From Enchytraeus crypticus (lineage: Eukaryota; Annelida; Clitellata; Enchytraeida; Enchytraeidae), in assembly GCA_905160935.1 (NCBI GenBank), contig CAJHZI010000753.1:1010001-1074000 (forward strand): 64,000 bases of DNA, given 5' to 3'. The notes under the pieces were generated by a model that was not told the DNA's origin, made no database searches, and saw only the letters and a program-made list of their open reading frames with translations. The translations under genes were made by a program, and so were the position numbers. Of this stretch, positions 24,863 to 36,830 are shown piece by piece; the first letter of the stretch is position 1, and each line of letters starts with the position of its first letter.

Positions 24863-27800
24863 TAGGTAATTAATATGTAGAGTTAAGCTCTAAAATATGT
24901 TATGATGGATTTAATTTGGCAGCAATAAGCAACTATAAATATGTATTGGCTCAGCAGTGGAAAGTTTGCTGTGCTGAATTGAATTTTAAAAAAACTAAAA
25001 TAAAATAAAGGTTTAACGTCCGTTTCCTCATCCTGGGATGTTGTCAGGGACGAATACAAATATTTGATTAAATATCATCATCATCATCATCATCATCAGC
25101 TCCTTGCATTCTGAGGAGAACATAGGGTGGCAACATTCCTAAATTCTTTTCTGTTTTCAGCAACCCTCACAGCATCTTCCCAAGAAATCTTCAAAGTTTT
25201 CAAATCTTTGTTGATCGTGCTGAACCAAGTACTTCTAGATCTTCCTCTTTTTTACCTTTTTCCTTTGCTTGGCTTCCAATTTATTGCAGTCTTTGTATAT
25301 TTATCGTCAGGCATTCTTAATATGTGACCCAAGAACCTTACCATTCCTCAACTATTTCATCTAAATTTCTTTCTTCAAACCTTTCAAGTGCTGTTTCATT
25401 TTTTATGTGCTCCCGATAATGAATTTTTAGGATTCTTATGAGACATCTTTGTTGAAAACAGTTAATTAATTAAATATAAGCTAACAAAATGATATGTAAA
25501 TAGTGTTAGCTGAAGCTTCAAGAAACACACTAAGAATGTTGCTGTAACAGTTCAGTAAAATGGATAATGATTTTAAGATGTATGTTATACTAACGATTCT
25601 TTGGCTTATAACTTTTAAACTTTACTACATTGTTTGAATTCTTTATTAAATAATATTACAAGTACTATGATTACTTATTGATAGATTGTGGCTGTAGCTG
25701 CGAGAAAGATTGAAAGTGCCGAAGAGTTTGCTAAGCGACATCATGCATTGAGAGCTTATGAATCATATGACAAAATTGCTGAAGATCCTGAAATAGGTAT
25801 AATTGTATATTGCATGCAACATATATGCTTTATCATTGCAGTAGTGGTCTGAGCTGGTGGCTTGTTGACAATTTGTTTGACAGCGGATCAATAAGTGCAA
25901 GCTTCTGATCCAGTGCTTTCCCTGTCACTGACATGTTATCAAACCGGAAACAGATCTTAAACTTGGCATTAGATTTTTAAATGCTTCTAGAGTGCAAATC
26001 GTGAGTATTAATTAAAATTAATTTATTAAAAGTATAACATATTAATTTTTAATAGAGTAATTGATTAGTTGAAGAAGATTTCTTAACTAATTTCTAAGAA
26101 ACTTAAATGAATGGATAAATTTCATAGTCTATTCGTATCAATTTATAATTTATATTAACATTAAATACCAATTTAATGTCTGCATTATATGCACATCAGA
26201 TGTATAGGACTTATCATTTTATTTTACAGACGTTGCATACATTGGTGTATTACATCCACAACACGCCGAGCTGTCGATAAAGATGCTTAAGGCTGGTAAA
26301 CACGTTGTGAGTGAGAAACCAATGGGAATGTCTGCAGCCGAGACAAAGAGTGTCATTGAAGTAGCCAAGCAGTCGGGAAAACTCTTTGTGGAAGTAGGAA
26401 TTGACTTTTGTCATAAAGTTTTTGCAAATTAAAAATATTTTACTATATATATCACGATATAGCATCCTACTATAGTTTTTAGAATAAAATTTCTATTAGT
26501 TTCAAATTTATTATGTTGGATCGATAACACTTTTAAAAAATCTTTATGAAGGTTTTGTTGCTTTGGTTACTTCCATAGAGAAAGAGAGAAAAAGTAAAAT
26601 ATTAAGTGAGAAATAGTCTGAGGCATATTAGCCAAAATTAAGCACCCGAAAAACCCTTAATTAGCAGACTAGAACTCTCGTTTACGCAGGAATTAAATTT
26701 AAATCTGTAATTGATAACAAGACTATTGAATCTGATATATATGTCGTTACTAATAATAAATCTATCTAGGAATTTAAGTAGGATTATCTATTGCCCTATC
26801 ATATGGAAATATTAAATACACTGTCCATTGTAGCTCATTTTTATAAGAGTTTCATTGACCAATTAAGTCAAGTTAGTCCTTTATAAAACTTATCAAACTG
26901 AAAATTCGGCCTTACTTCATAGAACATAGTGAATTCTTAGAATACCATGACTTTGATATTTCATAGAACACTATAGCTTCTGATATGATGCTTCTGATAT
27001 ATGATATGAAAAACTTGCAATTTTTAAATTAGGCTATGCTATATATCCTCTAGCCAGTGGTGGATCCAGGAATTTTTTAGGTGGGCTCAAAGGAAGGTTT
27101 TTGTTGAAGGGTCTACATATTAATTACCTGTGCCCATGTCTTCTTTGGGAAGGAGCCAAAAATTTTAACTTTTGACTAACTTGCCTCCCCCTTGGGTCCA
27201 CCCCCTCTGGCTCTGTGTTTGCCTAGAGCCTATAACGGAATGTGAACACAAATATTAAAGTACACATATTATTATAAGTGTATATTGGATTTTTATTATT
27301 ACATGTCTTGAATGTGTTAGATGTAGTAAGCAACATATTATACTATATACATTATTATTATATATTATGTATTATATATATAATATATATATATATTTAT
27401 TTTTATATTAATATTTATATTTTATATTTATTAATATTTATTTATTAATATTTATAATATATATTATATATTACTATATATACTGTATATACTTGCTAAT
27501 AAAAATAGCATTGATATCTTATATCTAGACTTTGCTAAAGCGTTTGATAAAGTTCCACATAAAAGATTACTTAGTAAGTTGGAAGCACATGGAATAACGG
27601 GCAAACTTTTAAAGTGGATAGGTAATTGGTTAAGCAATAGAAAACAAAGGGTGTGTGTTGAGGACGAGTTCTCGGAATGGGCAGCAGTGAAGAGTGGTGT
27701 GCCACAGGGCTGTGTTTTAGGACCTCTGTTATTTTTAGTTTACATCAATGACACTGACATAGATATTGTTTCTAAATTTAGTATATTTGCAGATGATTCT

Positions 27801-30800
27801 AAAGTAGCAAAGGTAGTAAACAACGTGAAGATGCTGAGATTTAAAGTATGATATAAAAATATTACAGAACTGGTCTAGTGATTGGCTAATGGAGTTCAAT
27901 GCTGAGAAATGTAGAGTTATGCATATAGGGAATAATAATTTAGAAATTGAGTATACATTGAACAATGTAAAACTAAAATCCACAAACAGTGAGAGGGATT
28001 TAGGAGTCTTTGTGGATAGCTCTTTTAAATTTAGTGAAAATTGTAATAAAGTTGTAAATAGTGCTAATTGTGTATTAAGAATGATTAAAAGAGCAATTGC
28101 ATGTAGAAATAACGATATTGTGGTAAGGCTATATAAGGCTCTTGTACGGCTCAAACTTGAATACTGCGTTCAGGCTTGGTGCCCATATCTTAAGAAAGAT
28201 ATCGACAAATTAGCAAGGGTACAAGCCAGAGCAACAAGGCTGGTATTTGACTGTCAAAAACTTAGTTATGAGAATAGATTAAAATTCGTAGGATTAACCT
28301 CTTTAAGTCAGAGAAGAACTAGAGGAGATTGAGTAGAAGTTCTTAAGATACTCAAAGGTTTCAGCAAAGTTCACCATAGTATTTGATTTAATTTATCAAA
28401 CAACAGAAACACAAGGGGACATATTTATAAACTTAATAAATTTAGAAGTAGACTAGATTTAAGGAAATTTTTCTTTAGTCAGAGAGTTATAAATGCTTGG
28501 AATAGTTTGCCAAGCGAAGTTGTGGAAGCAGAATCAGTGAATGCTTTTAAAAATAAATATGATAAACATAAGAACATGTAAATTAGAAGCTAATTGCATG
28601 TTCAGTGTTATACAGAGGCTATGTATAAATTTGACATGTTGACATGAAGTCTGTATGATTTGATTAATATTAATTGGTTTTAATTAAGAGCATTTTAGTT
28701 CATTTAGATTCATTTTATGTTCATATAGATTTTAAGAGCATTCTGATGAGTCTTAAACAAGCATATAATTGCTTCCTGACTCTGTAAATGTTATGTTATG
28801 TTATATGAGACTGTTCCTATTGGATTTTCACAGTGAAAATGATGTGACACTTGATTTGAATTAAGTTTAAGTGATGTCAAAAGAAATTTATGAACAATAT
28901 TTGGAATCAATGTTTAAGCTGCTATATTTTATATATTTCTATATGTATATCTATCTCTATCTATCTATCTCTAAATCTATCCATCCATCTATCCATCCGT
29001 CCACCCACCCACCCATCCATCCATCCATCAATCCATCCTTCTATCCAGAGGAGGAATTCCTGCATATAACCGACAAATTTGGTTAAAAAGCTGGTAAAGC
29101 TTATGTTAACTTCAGTTTCCTCACTCAAAAGCATTGTCAGTGACAGGCGAACCCAGGATTTAACCCCGCACATACTTATCTGCAGTCGAATATTTTAACC
29201 GACATCGCCACTGGCTCCAGTCAAAAATATTAAAGAATATTTAATAACATCACAATTGCAATAATAGCATTAATAACTTCACAATTGCATGAAGAATAAG
29301 AAACGTTCAAATTTGTTGTACCGTCTCTGAGTGTATCCCTTGTGTAACTGAAGCCAATGTTTAACTTAGCCTTGCAGAGTGTTACAGCATCTATATTTTT
29401 TTGTAGGGTGTGTGGTCGAGATTTTTTCCAGTGTATGAAAGGCTGAGGCAAGAGCTAGCTAACAAATCTATCGGGGAAGTCTTGAACATCAGTGTTCAGT
29501 TTGGTTTCAAGTTTGACATTCAAGATGATTCTCGTATGCTGAACAAGGCATTGGGCGGTGGGATGGCCTTGGATATAGGCATATATGCAGTGCAGTTGGC
29601 TAGTCTAGTGTTCAATCATGAAAAACCAGAGAAAATCATCGCGTCTGGTTATCAGTATCATACAGGTAGTGTCTGTACGCTGTTTTTTATATAACTGATC
29701 TTATATACAGTAGGTTTGCTTGTGCAATCAGTGGCAGAGACTTTGTTTCAGCCACTGTTGGGCCTCTTTAAATTTGCCATTTAGATTTTAGATGATGCTT
29801 ATTTTACTTTATTGTTACGGCTGAATAAAGCTTTCGTACTACCAGTTTATGTGATTGCTATCGGATTTTACCTTGCAAAATGCAGATTGAGTAGTATTTG
29901 TACCATGGACCAGCTTTTTGAAAGAACCCTAGACAGAAATGGAGACCTCGGTTCTGAATAGCAGTTTAGAAGACTTGTAATTGAAATGCTGTAATATTTT
30001 GATATAGATAAATATTAATTAAACAACTTAATCTGTCTAATTCAACGTTGCTGTGGGGAACTTGTCACAGCCAATGGACCCTGACAAGAAAAGTAAAAAT
30101 GAGAGAATTTATTAAATATAAAATGTGGGAACCGTGGACAAGAAAATTAGAAATACTCTCTCCCTTCGGCTGAGACATTGAGAATTTACACACTCCAGGG
30201 GGAAGGATTCTTTCTTCCGTGTCGCTAACGACTTGCAATAAATAGTAGCAGTTTAATAATGTCACGCTATCTGCTTGATCTATCTGCAGTTCATGTAGTA
30301 TTATTTCTTTCAATATTTGAATTATGGCTATTTAACCTATAATTCCCAACCACGAGTCTTTAATGTAAAAACAGCTTATTGCTAGCTAGATGAACTTAGT
30401 ATTTGAGTATGTGTAGGGATAGTGGCTCTGTTTTTTTGTAACACTTCATAAAATTGTGGATGCGGTGTATGACATGGACCTGCCAGTAGGCAGTGCACTA
30501 AGAGAGAGAGCTAATAGAGGGGCATCATGCATGACAAGTATTAATTGTATTTATCACAGGTGTGGACAAGAAGTATTCAGCTACTCTGTTGTACAAGGGG
30601 GACAGGATGGCTAATTTTCTCATTGCGGGCGACACAACTCTATGTAACAAGGCTTATATCTATGGCACTGAGGGAATGATTGAGGTATTAACCAGTGTTA
30701 GAGTTGACAAATTTTTGCCTAATTTAACTGATTTCTGCTTAGGAGATTACTAACAAATTTACACGGCCTTGAAAAGTGCTATTGACGGGTTGTGCATCTG

Positions 30801-32979
30801 GTTTAAAAAATAAGGCTGGTAAAACCTATCTCTTTCTTATTGTGATCTTTTATTATAAAGCTAACTTAATATGTATGATTTCTTAGATCATTGTCTGTAT
30901 GTGGTATAAGTAATCATTGATTGTTTTCATATTTATTATTGTTAATCATTCTTCAATCAGTCTGACATTTTAACGGATCACTCGTAATTAAGTTTTAAAA
31001 ATTCAGTTGCATCCGTACAAAATCAGCACATGTATATACTTAGAGTATATAGGCTTACATACATTATAATATTCAATGTATATAAACTTTATAACATTAT
31101 GGCTACAACAGCATCTTCTAACCCGCCGTCTTATTCGTATAAGTTTCAATTTCACTGCGGTTTTTCAATGCCGGATAATGAAAAGGGCCACTTTTGGCCC
31201 GTGACCCTCGGGTTGAGAAGCACTGCTCTAAGGTTTAGATAATATTGTTAGCAGCTATAATGAGCCTTTAGTGCAATGTGATCTTTGTATCTATTTTAAA
31301 TTTACAATGTACAGCATAGAGCACAAATAATACTATATATCAATGATTATAAGTTATTTTAATGGATTGCAGATTCCTCAATTCTGGTGTCCCGTAGAAA
31401 TAATTACCCCGGAGGAGACCTTCAAATTTCCACCCCCTGAAACAGCTGAAAAATCGTATTACACAAATTCAAATGGATTTGTTTACGAGATCGCTGCAGT
31501 AAGAAATGCTATACGAAACGGTACGTCTTGCATATAAAACCTTTAAATTGTACCATGCTCTAGTTACGTATAAATGCTTATCATTATCATCATCATAATC
31601 ATCATCATCATCAACTGCGTCATCATTATCATCATCATCATCATCCTCCTCCTCTTTAGAATCGCAGTTTAACTAGGGTCGGGTTACTAAAATGCCTTCT
31701 CCATGTATACCTGTTCCACACTATATCATCAGTCTAACTTTATTCGTTTAAAAAATTCGTTAAAAAATATTCGTTTAAAAAATTGTAGCAGTTTCTGGAA
31801 CCTAGGCTCTCATCAACCGAAAATGCCCTTTCTGACGTATATACAGTTGCAATGCACATAATTAATGGCATGAAAAGTATAAGAACGTTAACACAATGTA
31901 ACGTTGAGAAAAAATTGACTTACTGTATATTGTTAAACTGGTGCGTATTTACATATATGCATATTGATGAATATTTACACAAAATCTTGGCATAGAGTCC
32001 TATTTCTAAGATATCTTGAATAAAATTATGATTATGGCTGGAAACTGAATTGAATAGAACGTACATATTGCTAGAAACTTAAACAGTTGCGAGTAATTTT
32101 ATAGCTAACAACTACATGATGGGTTTGATTGGCACTTACACGCGTCATACAGTAGTTGTTCATCTCGGTTAGGATGTAGCATTGTGTAAGATTTGTGAGT
32201 CCGATTTAAAGGCGGTGAAACCTTGGTAAGATATCCATCCGCAGATCAGTATATTTGGGTTCAAATCCTAGGCTTTCACGTCACTGATATCTCTTTCGAG
32301 AGATGAAACGGACGTTAATATCGACTTTACTTAAATAAAGAAGTGCTACATGTATTTAATCAAGTAATACATGTATTTAATCAAGTACTACATATATTTC
32401 ATCAAGTACTACATGTATTTAATCGTGTACTAGCTATATGTATTTAATCAAGTAATACATGTATTTAATCAAGTGCTACATGTATTTAATCAAGTAATAC
32501 ATGTATTTAATCAAGTACTACATGTATTTCATCAAGTACTACATGTATTTAATTGTGTACTAGCTACATGTATTTAATCAAGTAATACATGTATTTAATC
32601 AAGTACTACATGTATTTCATCAAGTACTACATGCATTTAATCAAGTACTACATATATTTAATCAAGTACTACATATATTTAATCAAGTACTACATGTATT
32701 TGTGTTTTAGCGACATGTACCTAATCAAGTACTACATGCATTTAATCAAGTACTGCATGTATTTAATCAAGTACTACATGTATTTAATCAAGTCGTACAT
32801 GTATTTAGTCCATTACTACATGTATTACATGTATTTAATCCAGTACTACACGTGTCTGATGTATTTGTGCTGGACTAGGTGTGACAGAGGCCGCAGAGAT
32901 CAAGCACTCAGACAGCATACTGCTGGCAGAGATCAACGAGGAGATCCTCAGACAACTGGGAGTGTCCTACTCTAAGTGA
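24392..32979 (+). CDS. DHDH: Dihydrodiol dehydrogenase-like oxidoreductase, copy 2 (7 exons)
   Basis: Second tandem copy in the same orientation. Exons 24392-24481, 25685-25796, 26230-26393, 29407-29665, 30560-30684, 31373-31520, 32879-32979 total 999 bp (332 aa). Six of the seven exons match copy 1 in length exactly; the last is one codon longer (ends VSYSK). The Rossmann motif is GIIGCGLIS, the catalytic triad SEKP replaces CEKP with Lys97 kept, and LDIGIY carries the Asp/Tyr pair. The start at 24392 is chosen because it aligns with copy 1 (MATRWG); an in-frame ATG also lies at 24353. Introns carry a (TA)n tract and an RTE remnant (intron 1), a CR1/L2-like LINE and a SINE (intron 3), and a 21-bp satellite ending about 24 bp before exon 7 (intron 6). 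An AATAAA lies at 33309, about 330 bp past the stop. No disabling mutation was seen, so both copies look functional. Confidence 0.92.
25075..25460 (-). pseudogene. RTE-like LINE 3' remnant with (GAT)n tail
   Basis: Minus-strand frames give [20 protein letters not shown], then after a frameshift [27 protein letters not shown] and [16 protein letters not shown], the usual C-terminus of RTE/L1-type reverse transcriptases. The strand ends in (GAT)n at 25098-25075. It lies in intron 1 of DHDH copy 2. Confidence 0.78.
27055..27225. mobile_element. Possible degraded MITE
   Basis: Begins CCAGTGGTGGATCCAGGAAT and ends GGGTCCACCCCCTCTGGCT, resembling imperfect inverted ends of a non-autonomous DNA transposon. 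The match is poor and no clear target duplication is visible. It lies in intron 3 of DHDH copy 2. Confidence 0.4.
27497..28805 (+). mobile_element. CR1/L2-like LINE, 5'-truncated, copy 1
   Basis: Reverse-transcriptase motifs [36 protein letters not shown] and [11 protein letters not shown], then (after a frameshift near 27850) [43 protein letters not shown] and, past a stop at 28330, [15 protein letters not shown]. The 3' end is a short ATGTT tandem (28788-28805), not poly(A). The endonuclease and upstream parts are missing. It lies in intron 3 of DHDH copy 2. Same family as 59056-61063. Confidence 0.88.
28950..29045. repeat. (TCTA)n/(ATCC)n microsatellite
   Basis: CTATCTATCT and CCATCCATCCATCC runs in intron 3 of DHDH copy 2, next to the SINE-A copy. 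Confidence 0.9.
29103..29220 (-). mobile_element. SINE-A copy
   Basis: Reverse orientation: GTTAACTTCAGTTTCC, TCAGTGACAGGCGAACCCAGG, then CGACATCGCCACTGGCTCC. It lies in intron 3 of DHDH copy 2. Confidence 0.75.
31575..31850 (-). mobile_element. Repeat E copy with (CAT)n
   Basis: Several CAT runs, CGCAGTTTAACTAGGGTCGG, then after an insertion CCTAGGCTCTCATCAACCG and GCCCTTTCTGACGT, matching 53672-53868. It lies in intron 6 of DHDH copy 2. Confidence 0.65.
32218..32328 (+). mobile_element. SINE-A fragment
   Basis: GGTTCAAATCCTAGGC, CGTCACTGATATCTCTTTCG and ACGGACGTTAATATCGAC; the 5' part is degraded. It lies in intron 6 of DHDH copy 2. Confidence 0.65.
32346..32855. repeat. 21-bp satellite next to DHDH copy 2 exon 7
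   Basis: About 24 units of TACTACATGTATTTAATCAAG with variants (AAT for TAC, TTCATC for TTAATC, and a longer unit with GTGTACTAGCTA). The array ends about 24 bp before exon 7, so it adjoins or includes the branch-point region of intron 6. Confidence 0.92.
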
Positions 32980-33764
32980 CATTCCCGTCCAATCAGTCTA
33001 TCCATCTACTGCCGTGAGACCTTGACCTTCACCAGTATTAAAGATTTGGCAGTAGTCTTCTATTCTTCTAGCGACGAATCGTTATAAATAGGGAATGAAG
33101 AGATTAGGAAATAGAGAAGTAGGGTAAATGGGTGGCCCATTAAAGCTGGATCAGCTAGCTGGATAAACACTAGATTTAAATACACAAATTAAAATATTAT
33201 ACATGTATAATTTGCGGATATTTTGGTATTTATGTTATTTACTTATTCTGCTGTTCATTATATCAGTGTACAAGGTTAATTTGAAACAATATTCGGTCAA
33301 TTCAAAACAATAAATCATTGTGAATATGAACAATAGATTTACTAGTTATAATTATTCGATCATTGTTACGTAACTTCCGGGCAGAAGATCCTGAGTTTTG
33401 TTGTAGTAAATACTAGTAATGTCGGAACCATGATGATAGTGTACAGTGTAGCTTTCAAGAAGACACTACGTAATAAGCTTGTACAAAGGTATTAATTGCT
33501 GCATGACATTTCGTGTATGCTTGTAACGTCTAGTGTATGCTTATATGAGGAACAAACTTTAAAAAACTTAAAACTTAGATGATTAGTGCACAATTATTTA
33601 TAGTGAACAAGTTCTATATGACAACTATTGTATTGTTATATTCACTCTATTTAATTGTTAAAACCTGACTCAATGACTGTGCACGAAATACGCAGTCCTT
33701 TGCAGTACTCATTAATGTAACAAATCGAAAGTCGGTCGATATATTGCTTTCCCCAAATAAAATA

Positions 33765-33965
33765 ATCATCATCATTCCCTTGAATCCGAGTCAACAAGTT
33801 TCGGGAATATAAAATTTTGTAGCAATTTTTGTAGTCTAGGCGCTCACCGATCGAATACCCTTTTTGACGTTGGTTTGGATCTAAGTACTTTGTCGCCTTC
33901 TACAACACGTACACTCCACGTTCGTCTGTTCTTCATCAACCTGGACACAACACGGGTCACGCAAC
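33765..33965 (-). mobile_element. Repeat E copy
   Basis: (CAT)n, CCCTTGAATCCGAGTC, CGCTCACCGATCGAATACCC, TTTTTGACGTTGGTTTGG and CAACCTGGACACAACACGGG. Same ordered blocks as 53672-53868. The stretch 33966-34660 shows nothing I can identify. Confidence 0.7.
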
Positions 33966-34662
33966 TAAAATGATGTCTTTGTTAAATAAATTAAGGCTAT
34001 TGAAGCGGTTGTACTTTGACTTCATCAGTGCCTACTCTTCACAGCACGGGCTGGTTCCCACTCTGTAGGCCACATTGGTAGACCACTTCAAATTCCAGGT
34101 CGTTGTGGACCCTGACGGATGAACTATCGTAGAGCGTCGACAAACTGAGAGTAAATCGAGATCTGACTGGAAGTTTGGCAGACTGAAGGACATTTACATG
34201 GATTTCTTGAGAATAGATCAGGCCAGTGATTGGGCCAGCAAGAAGTTTTATTAAATGTAGACAAGACTATCACAAATTCAATTTATATGGAAAACCTTTC
34301 GAGTAACCAAAAGGATAATAGTTTAAATCTTATACATTCCGTCTTCAGTCTCACTATAAACTTCTTCCGAATTTCGTACATTGACAAATCAAAACAAGTT
34401 ATTGGCGTTAAATAGCCTAAATACAAACAGATCTGATTAGCATTAATAGGTACAGCGCTCACCTACAAGATAAAATTTGATGCCGCTGCATAGTACATCA
34501 AATTAGTTTACAAATTAGATTTTAACAATTAAGTTTAGTTTAGTTTAGAACACGCAAGATTAGTCGGCATTGTTATATGGCTAGTATTGCATAGCATTGA
34601 TATAAAGTACCGATAGACATAATACTGCAGAAGCTATTAGAAAATCTTAAGAGTACTTAGAG

Positions 34663-34781
34663 GAGCCAGTGTCGATGTTAGTAAGATATCCAATGGCGGA
34701 CCAGTATGTGCGGGGTTAAAATCCTGAGCTCTCCCGTCACTGATATTGCCTTCGAGAGATGAAACTGACGTTAACATCGGA
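34663..34781 (+). mobile_element. SINE-A copy
   Basis: GAGCCAGTGTCGATGTTAG, CGGACCAGTATGTGCGGGG, damaged B-box TTAAAATCC and ACTGACGTTAACATCGG tail. Confidence 0.75.
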
Positions 34782-34946
34782 TTTACGGCTTTCTTGTACA
34801 GCCTTTAACATAGTCTCACAAAGAAGAAATATTAACCTGTAGATCCTATGACCACATGTTATTATTTGTTATGCAAAAAATTTCTTCTTCATACTAAAAA
34901 CTGTAAAATACTAATAGCTATTGGTATTGAAACTAACTATTAGTTA

Positions 34947-35319
34947 TTCTTTCTTCTTCAGTGCACTGCCAAGTGGCAGGTTCAAGGTACATACTCATAC
35001 TCATAGTCTGTTTTCTCACTCCATAAAAGCATTCCTTAGATCAACAAGTTAATCCCTTCACAAAGTCTATGCTTTATCCATACCTTACGTAGCCTATAGC
35101 TTGGGAAAAATATGGCTTCTGAGGTGGTTTCCCGTTGCCTTCCTCAGTTAGGTGGATTAATTACCAATTAATCCTGGGGGAAAATATTTCATGGTGAGGT
35201 GGGTCCTCTCTTGCCATCCTCAGCTCCAACCTTTAGTCGCCTCTTACGTACACGCGGCAGATTGTTTGCGGTTGCCCCATTCTGCAGTGGTCCAACCACA
35301 CCCGAGCACAACACGGGGA
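34947..35319 (-). mobile_element. SINE-C copy with 8-bp target-site duplication
   Basis: Reverse copy of the 16226-16593 element. It is bounded by ATTAGTTA at 34939-34946 and 35320-35327. On its own strand the 3' end is the A-rich GAAGAAGAAAGAAT. Confidence 0.85.
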
Positions 35320-35738
35320 ATTAGTTAATACTACTAGTATAATTATTGGTTTGATAACTATTTGCATGAATAACAACAGTGTGTAATAAACTGTTAAAAC
35401 TATATTCAGAAGGGATTGTATTTCTAAGTAAAAATAGTAATTAAAAATCAAAAACCTAATTACTAGAGATGGGAATTTTATGAATTTCCAGAGCTCGGGT
35501 TCGGTTCGGTTCGGTGTTGACAATTTGAGAGTTCGGTTCGGTGCGTTGAAAATGAAAGTTCGGTTCGGTTCTAACAAGGGTTCGGGTTCGGTTCGGGTTC
35601 GGCTTGCTTTCCAACTTGCAAGAGTTCGATTCGAGTTCGAAATGGTTTGGTTTGGATAATGTTGCAATAGTTTAATTTTACTTATAATAATCATGGCTAT
35701 GACAAACACGGTTTATGGTCAATATGCTTAAATAAAAA

Positions 35739-35966
35739 CACGCATTATAGTGAAATGATCAACTATATTGATATCTATCACTTTTTAATACCACATGTTT
35801 AAACAGTTAGGCAATTTATTCCATTTTCCGTGTAGCTAGTCCAGTGAATGTCCGAGATTTTACTCTCAGATCAGCGCGGCTGGGATTCGAACCCGCGAGG
35901 TTTTAATTCACTTCAGGATCTGTCATTTAAAACTTCATGACGTTATCCCTACGCTACTAAGACATT
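35739..35966 (-). mobile_element. SINE-B copy inside the hAT-like element
   Basis: CACGCATTATAGTGAAATG, TTTTACTCTCAGATCAGC, GCGGCTGGGATTCGAACC and TTCATGACGTTATCCC. The reverse complement has the tRNA-like B-box GGTTCGAATCCCAGCC. Confidence 0.8.
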
Positions 35967-36659
35967 CTAAATATTCATTAAGTAATTATTAATTATAAAT
36001 ATTCATTAAGTCATAATAGCCGCCACATTATTTCACCTGGGTAAAAAAAAGACAATGAAAAAAGGAGAGAAGTGGTATTTATTCCTGTACATTTCTTAAA
36101 ATATTGTAAGTTGACCAACAAATGTTCATAATATAGATATTTAGCTTTATTATTGTATCTGAAATATTCTCCTTGATTATATTTTAACGAGCAAATAGAA
36201 TGCTTCATCAATTTTTTAATTTTTTTTACTATAGGCCTATAATATTAGATACATTTATAATTAAGTGGAAATGTCTTGGCTAAAATTTGATCCAATATTT
36301 CAGAGACAAAGTGCAATTTAGTAACATAAAAGTGTCAAATAAAGATGATTTGGTAAACACGTGTACTTCCATAGAAAAAAAGATCATAATATACACCGTT
36401 TGCTATCAACTGACCAGTAATAAGCTTCATAATTTACCTTAGGGTTTCAAATTTGAAACTCTCAGATCAATTATGAAGTTACTAAAATAGTTAGGAAATT
36501 ATTGCATTGCTATGGTGCAAAATTATTTACTCCAGATAGTCTTAACACATATAGAATGTCATATGTAATTATTTGTAAATCTGGCTGCAAAAATACTAAG
36601 GTAGCACACTAAAATTACAAAAAAATAAATAATTTCAATTTAACAAGAACAAATCCACC

Positions 36660-36830
36660 TAGATTGAGCCAAGCATTTTCAGATTTTTATGGAATACTCT
36701 CATCACTTTTGTCTCTCTGATGTTAATCTTCATTCCATATTTCAATGCCGTATCATTCAGACTATCCATTATCTTCTGTAGGCCTGTCTCGCTTCCCGTT
36801 ACCATACCTTTGTAAAGCTACCATTTTAAA
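36660..36830 (-). pseudogene. LINE reverse-transcriptase scrap
   Basis: The minus strand reads ETGLQKIMDSLNDTALKYGM and KINIRETKVMRV, the segment that follows the catalytic YADD motif in RTE/L1-type reverse transcriptases. Both ends are lost. Confidence 0.7.

Noticed and set aside
31208..31230. hAT (Charlie-type) transposon end, GGTTGAGAAGCACTGCTCTA
   Set aside because: Only one end is visible and no partner or target duplication was found, so I do not annotate an element.
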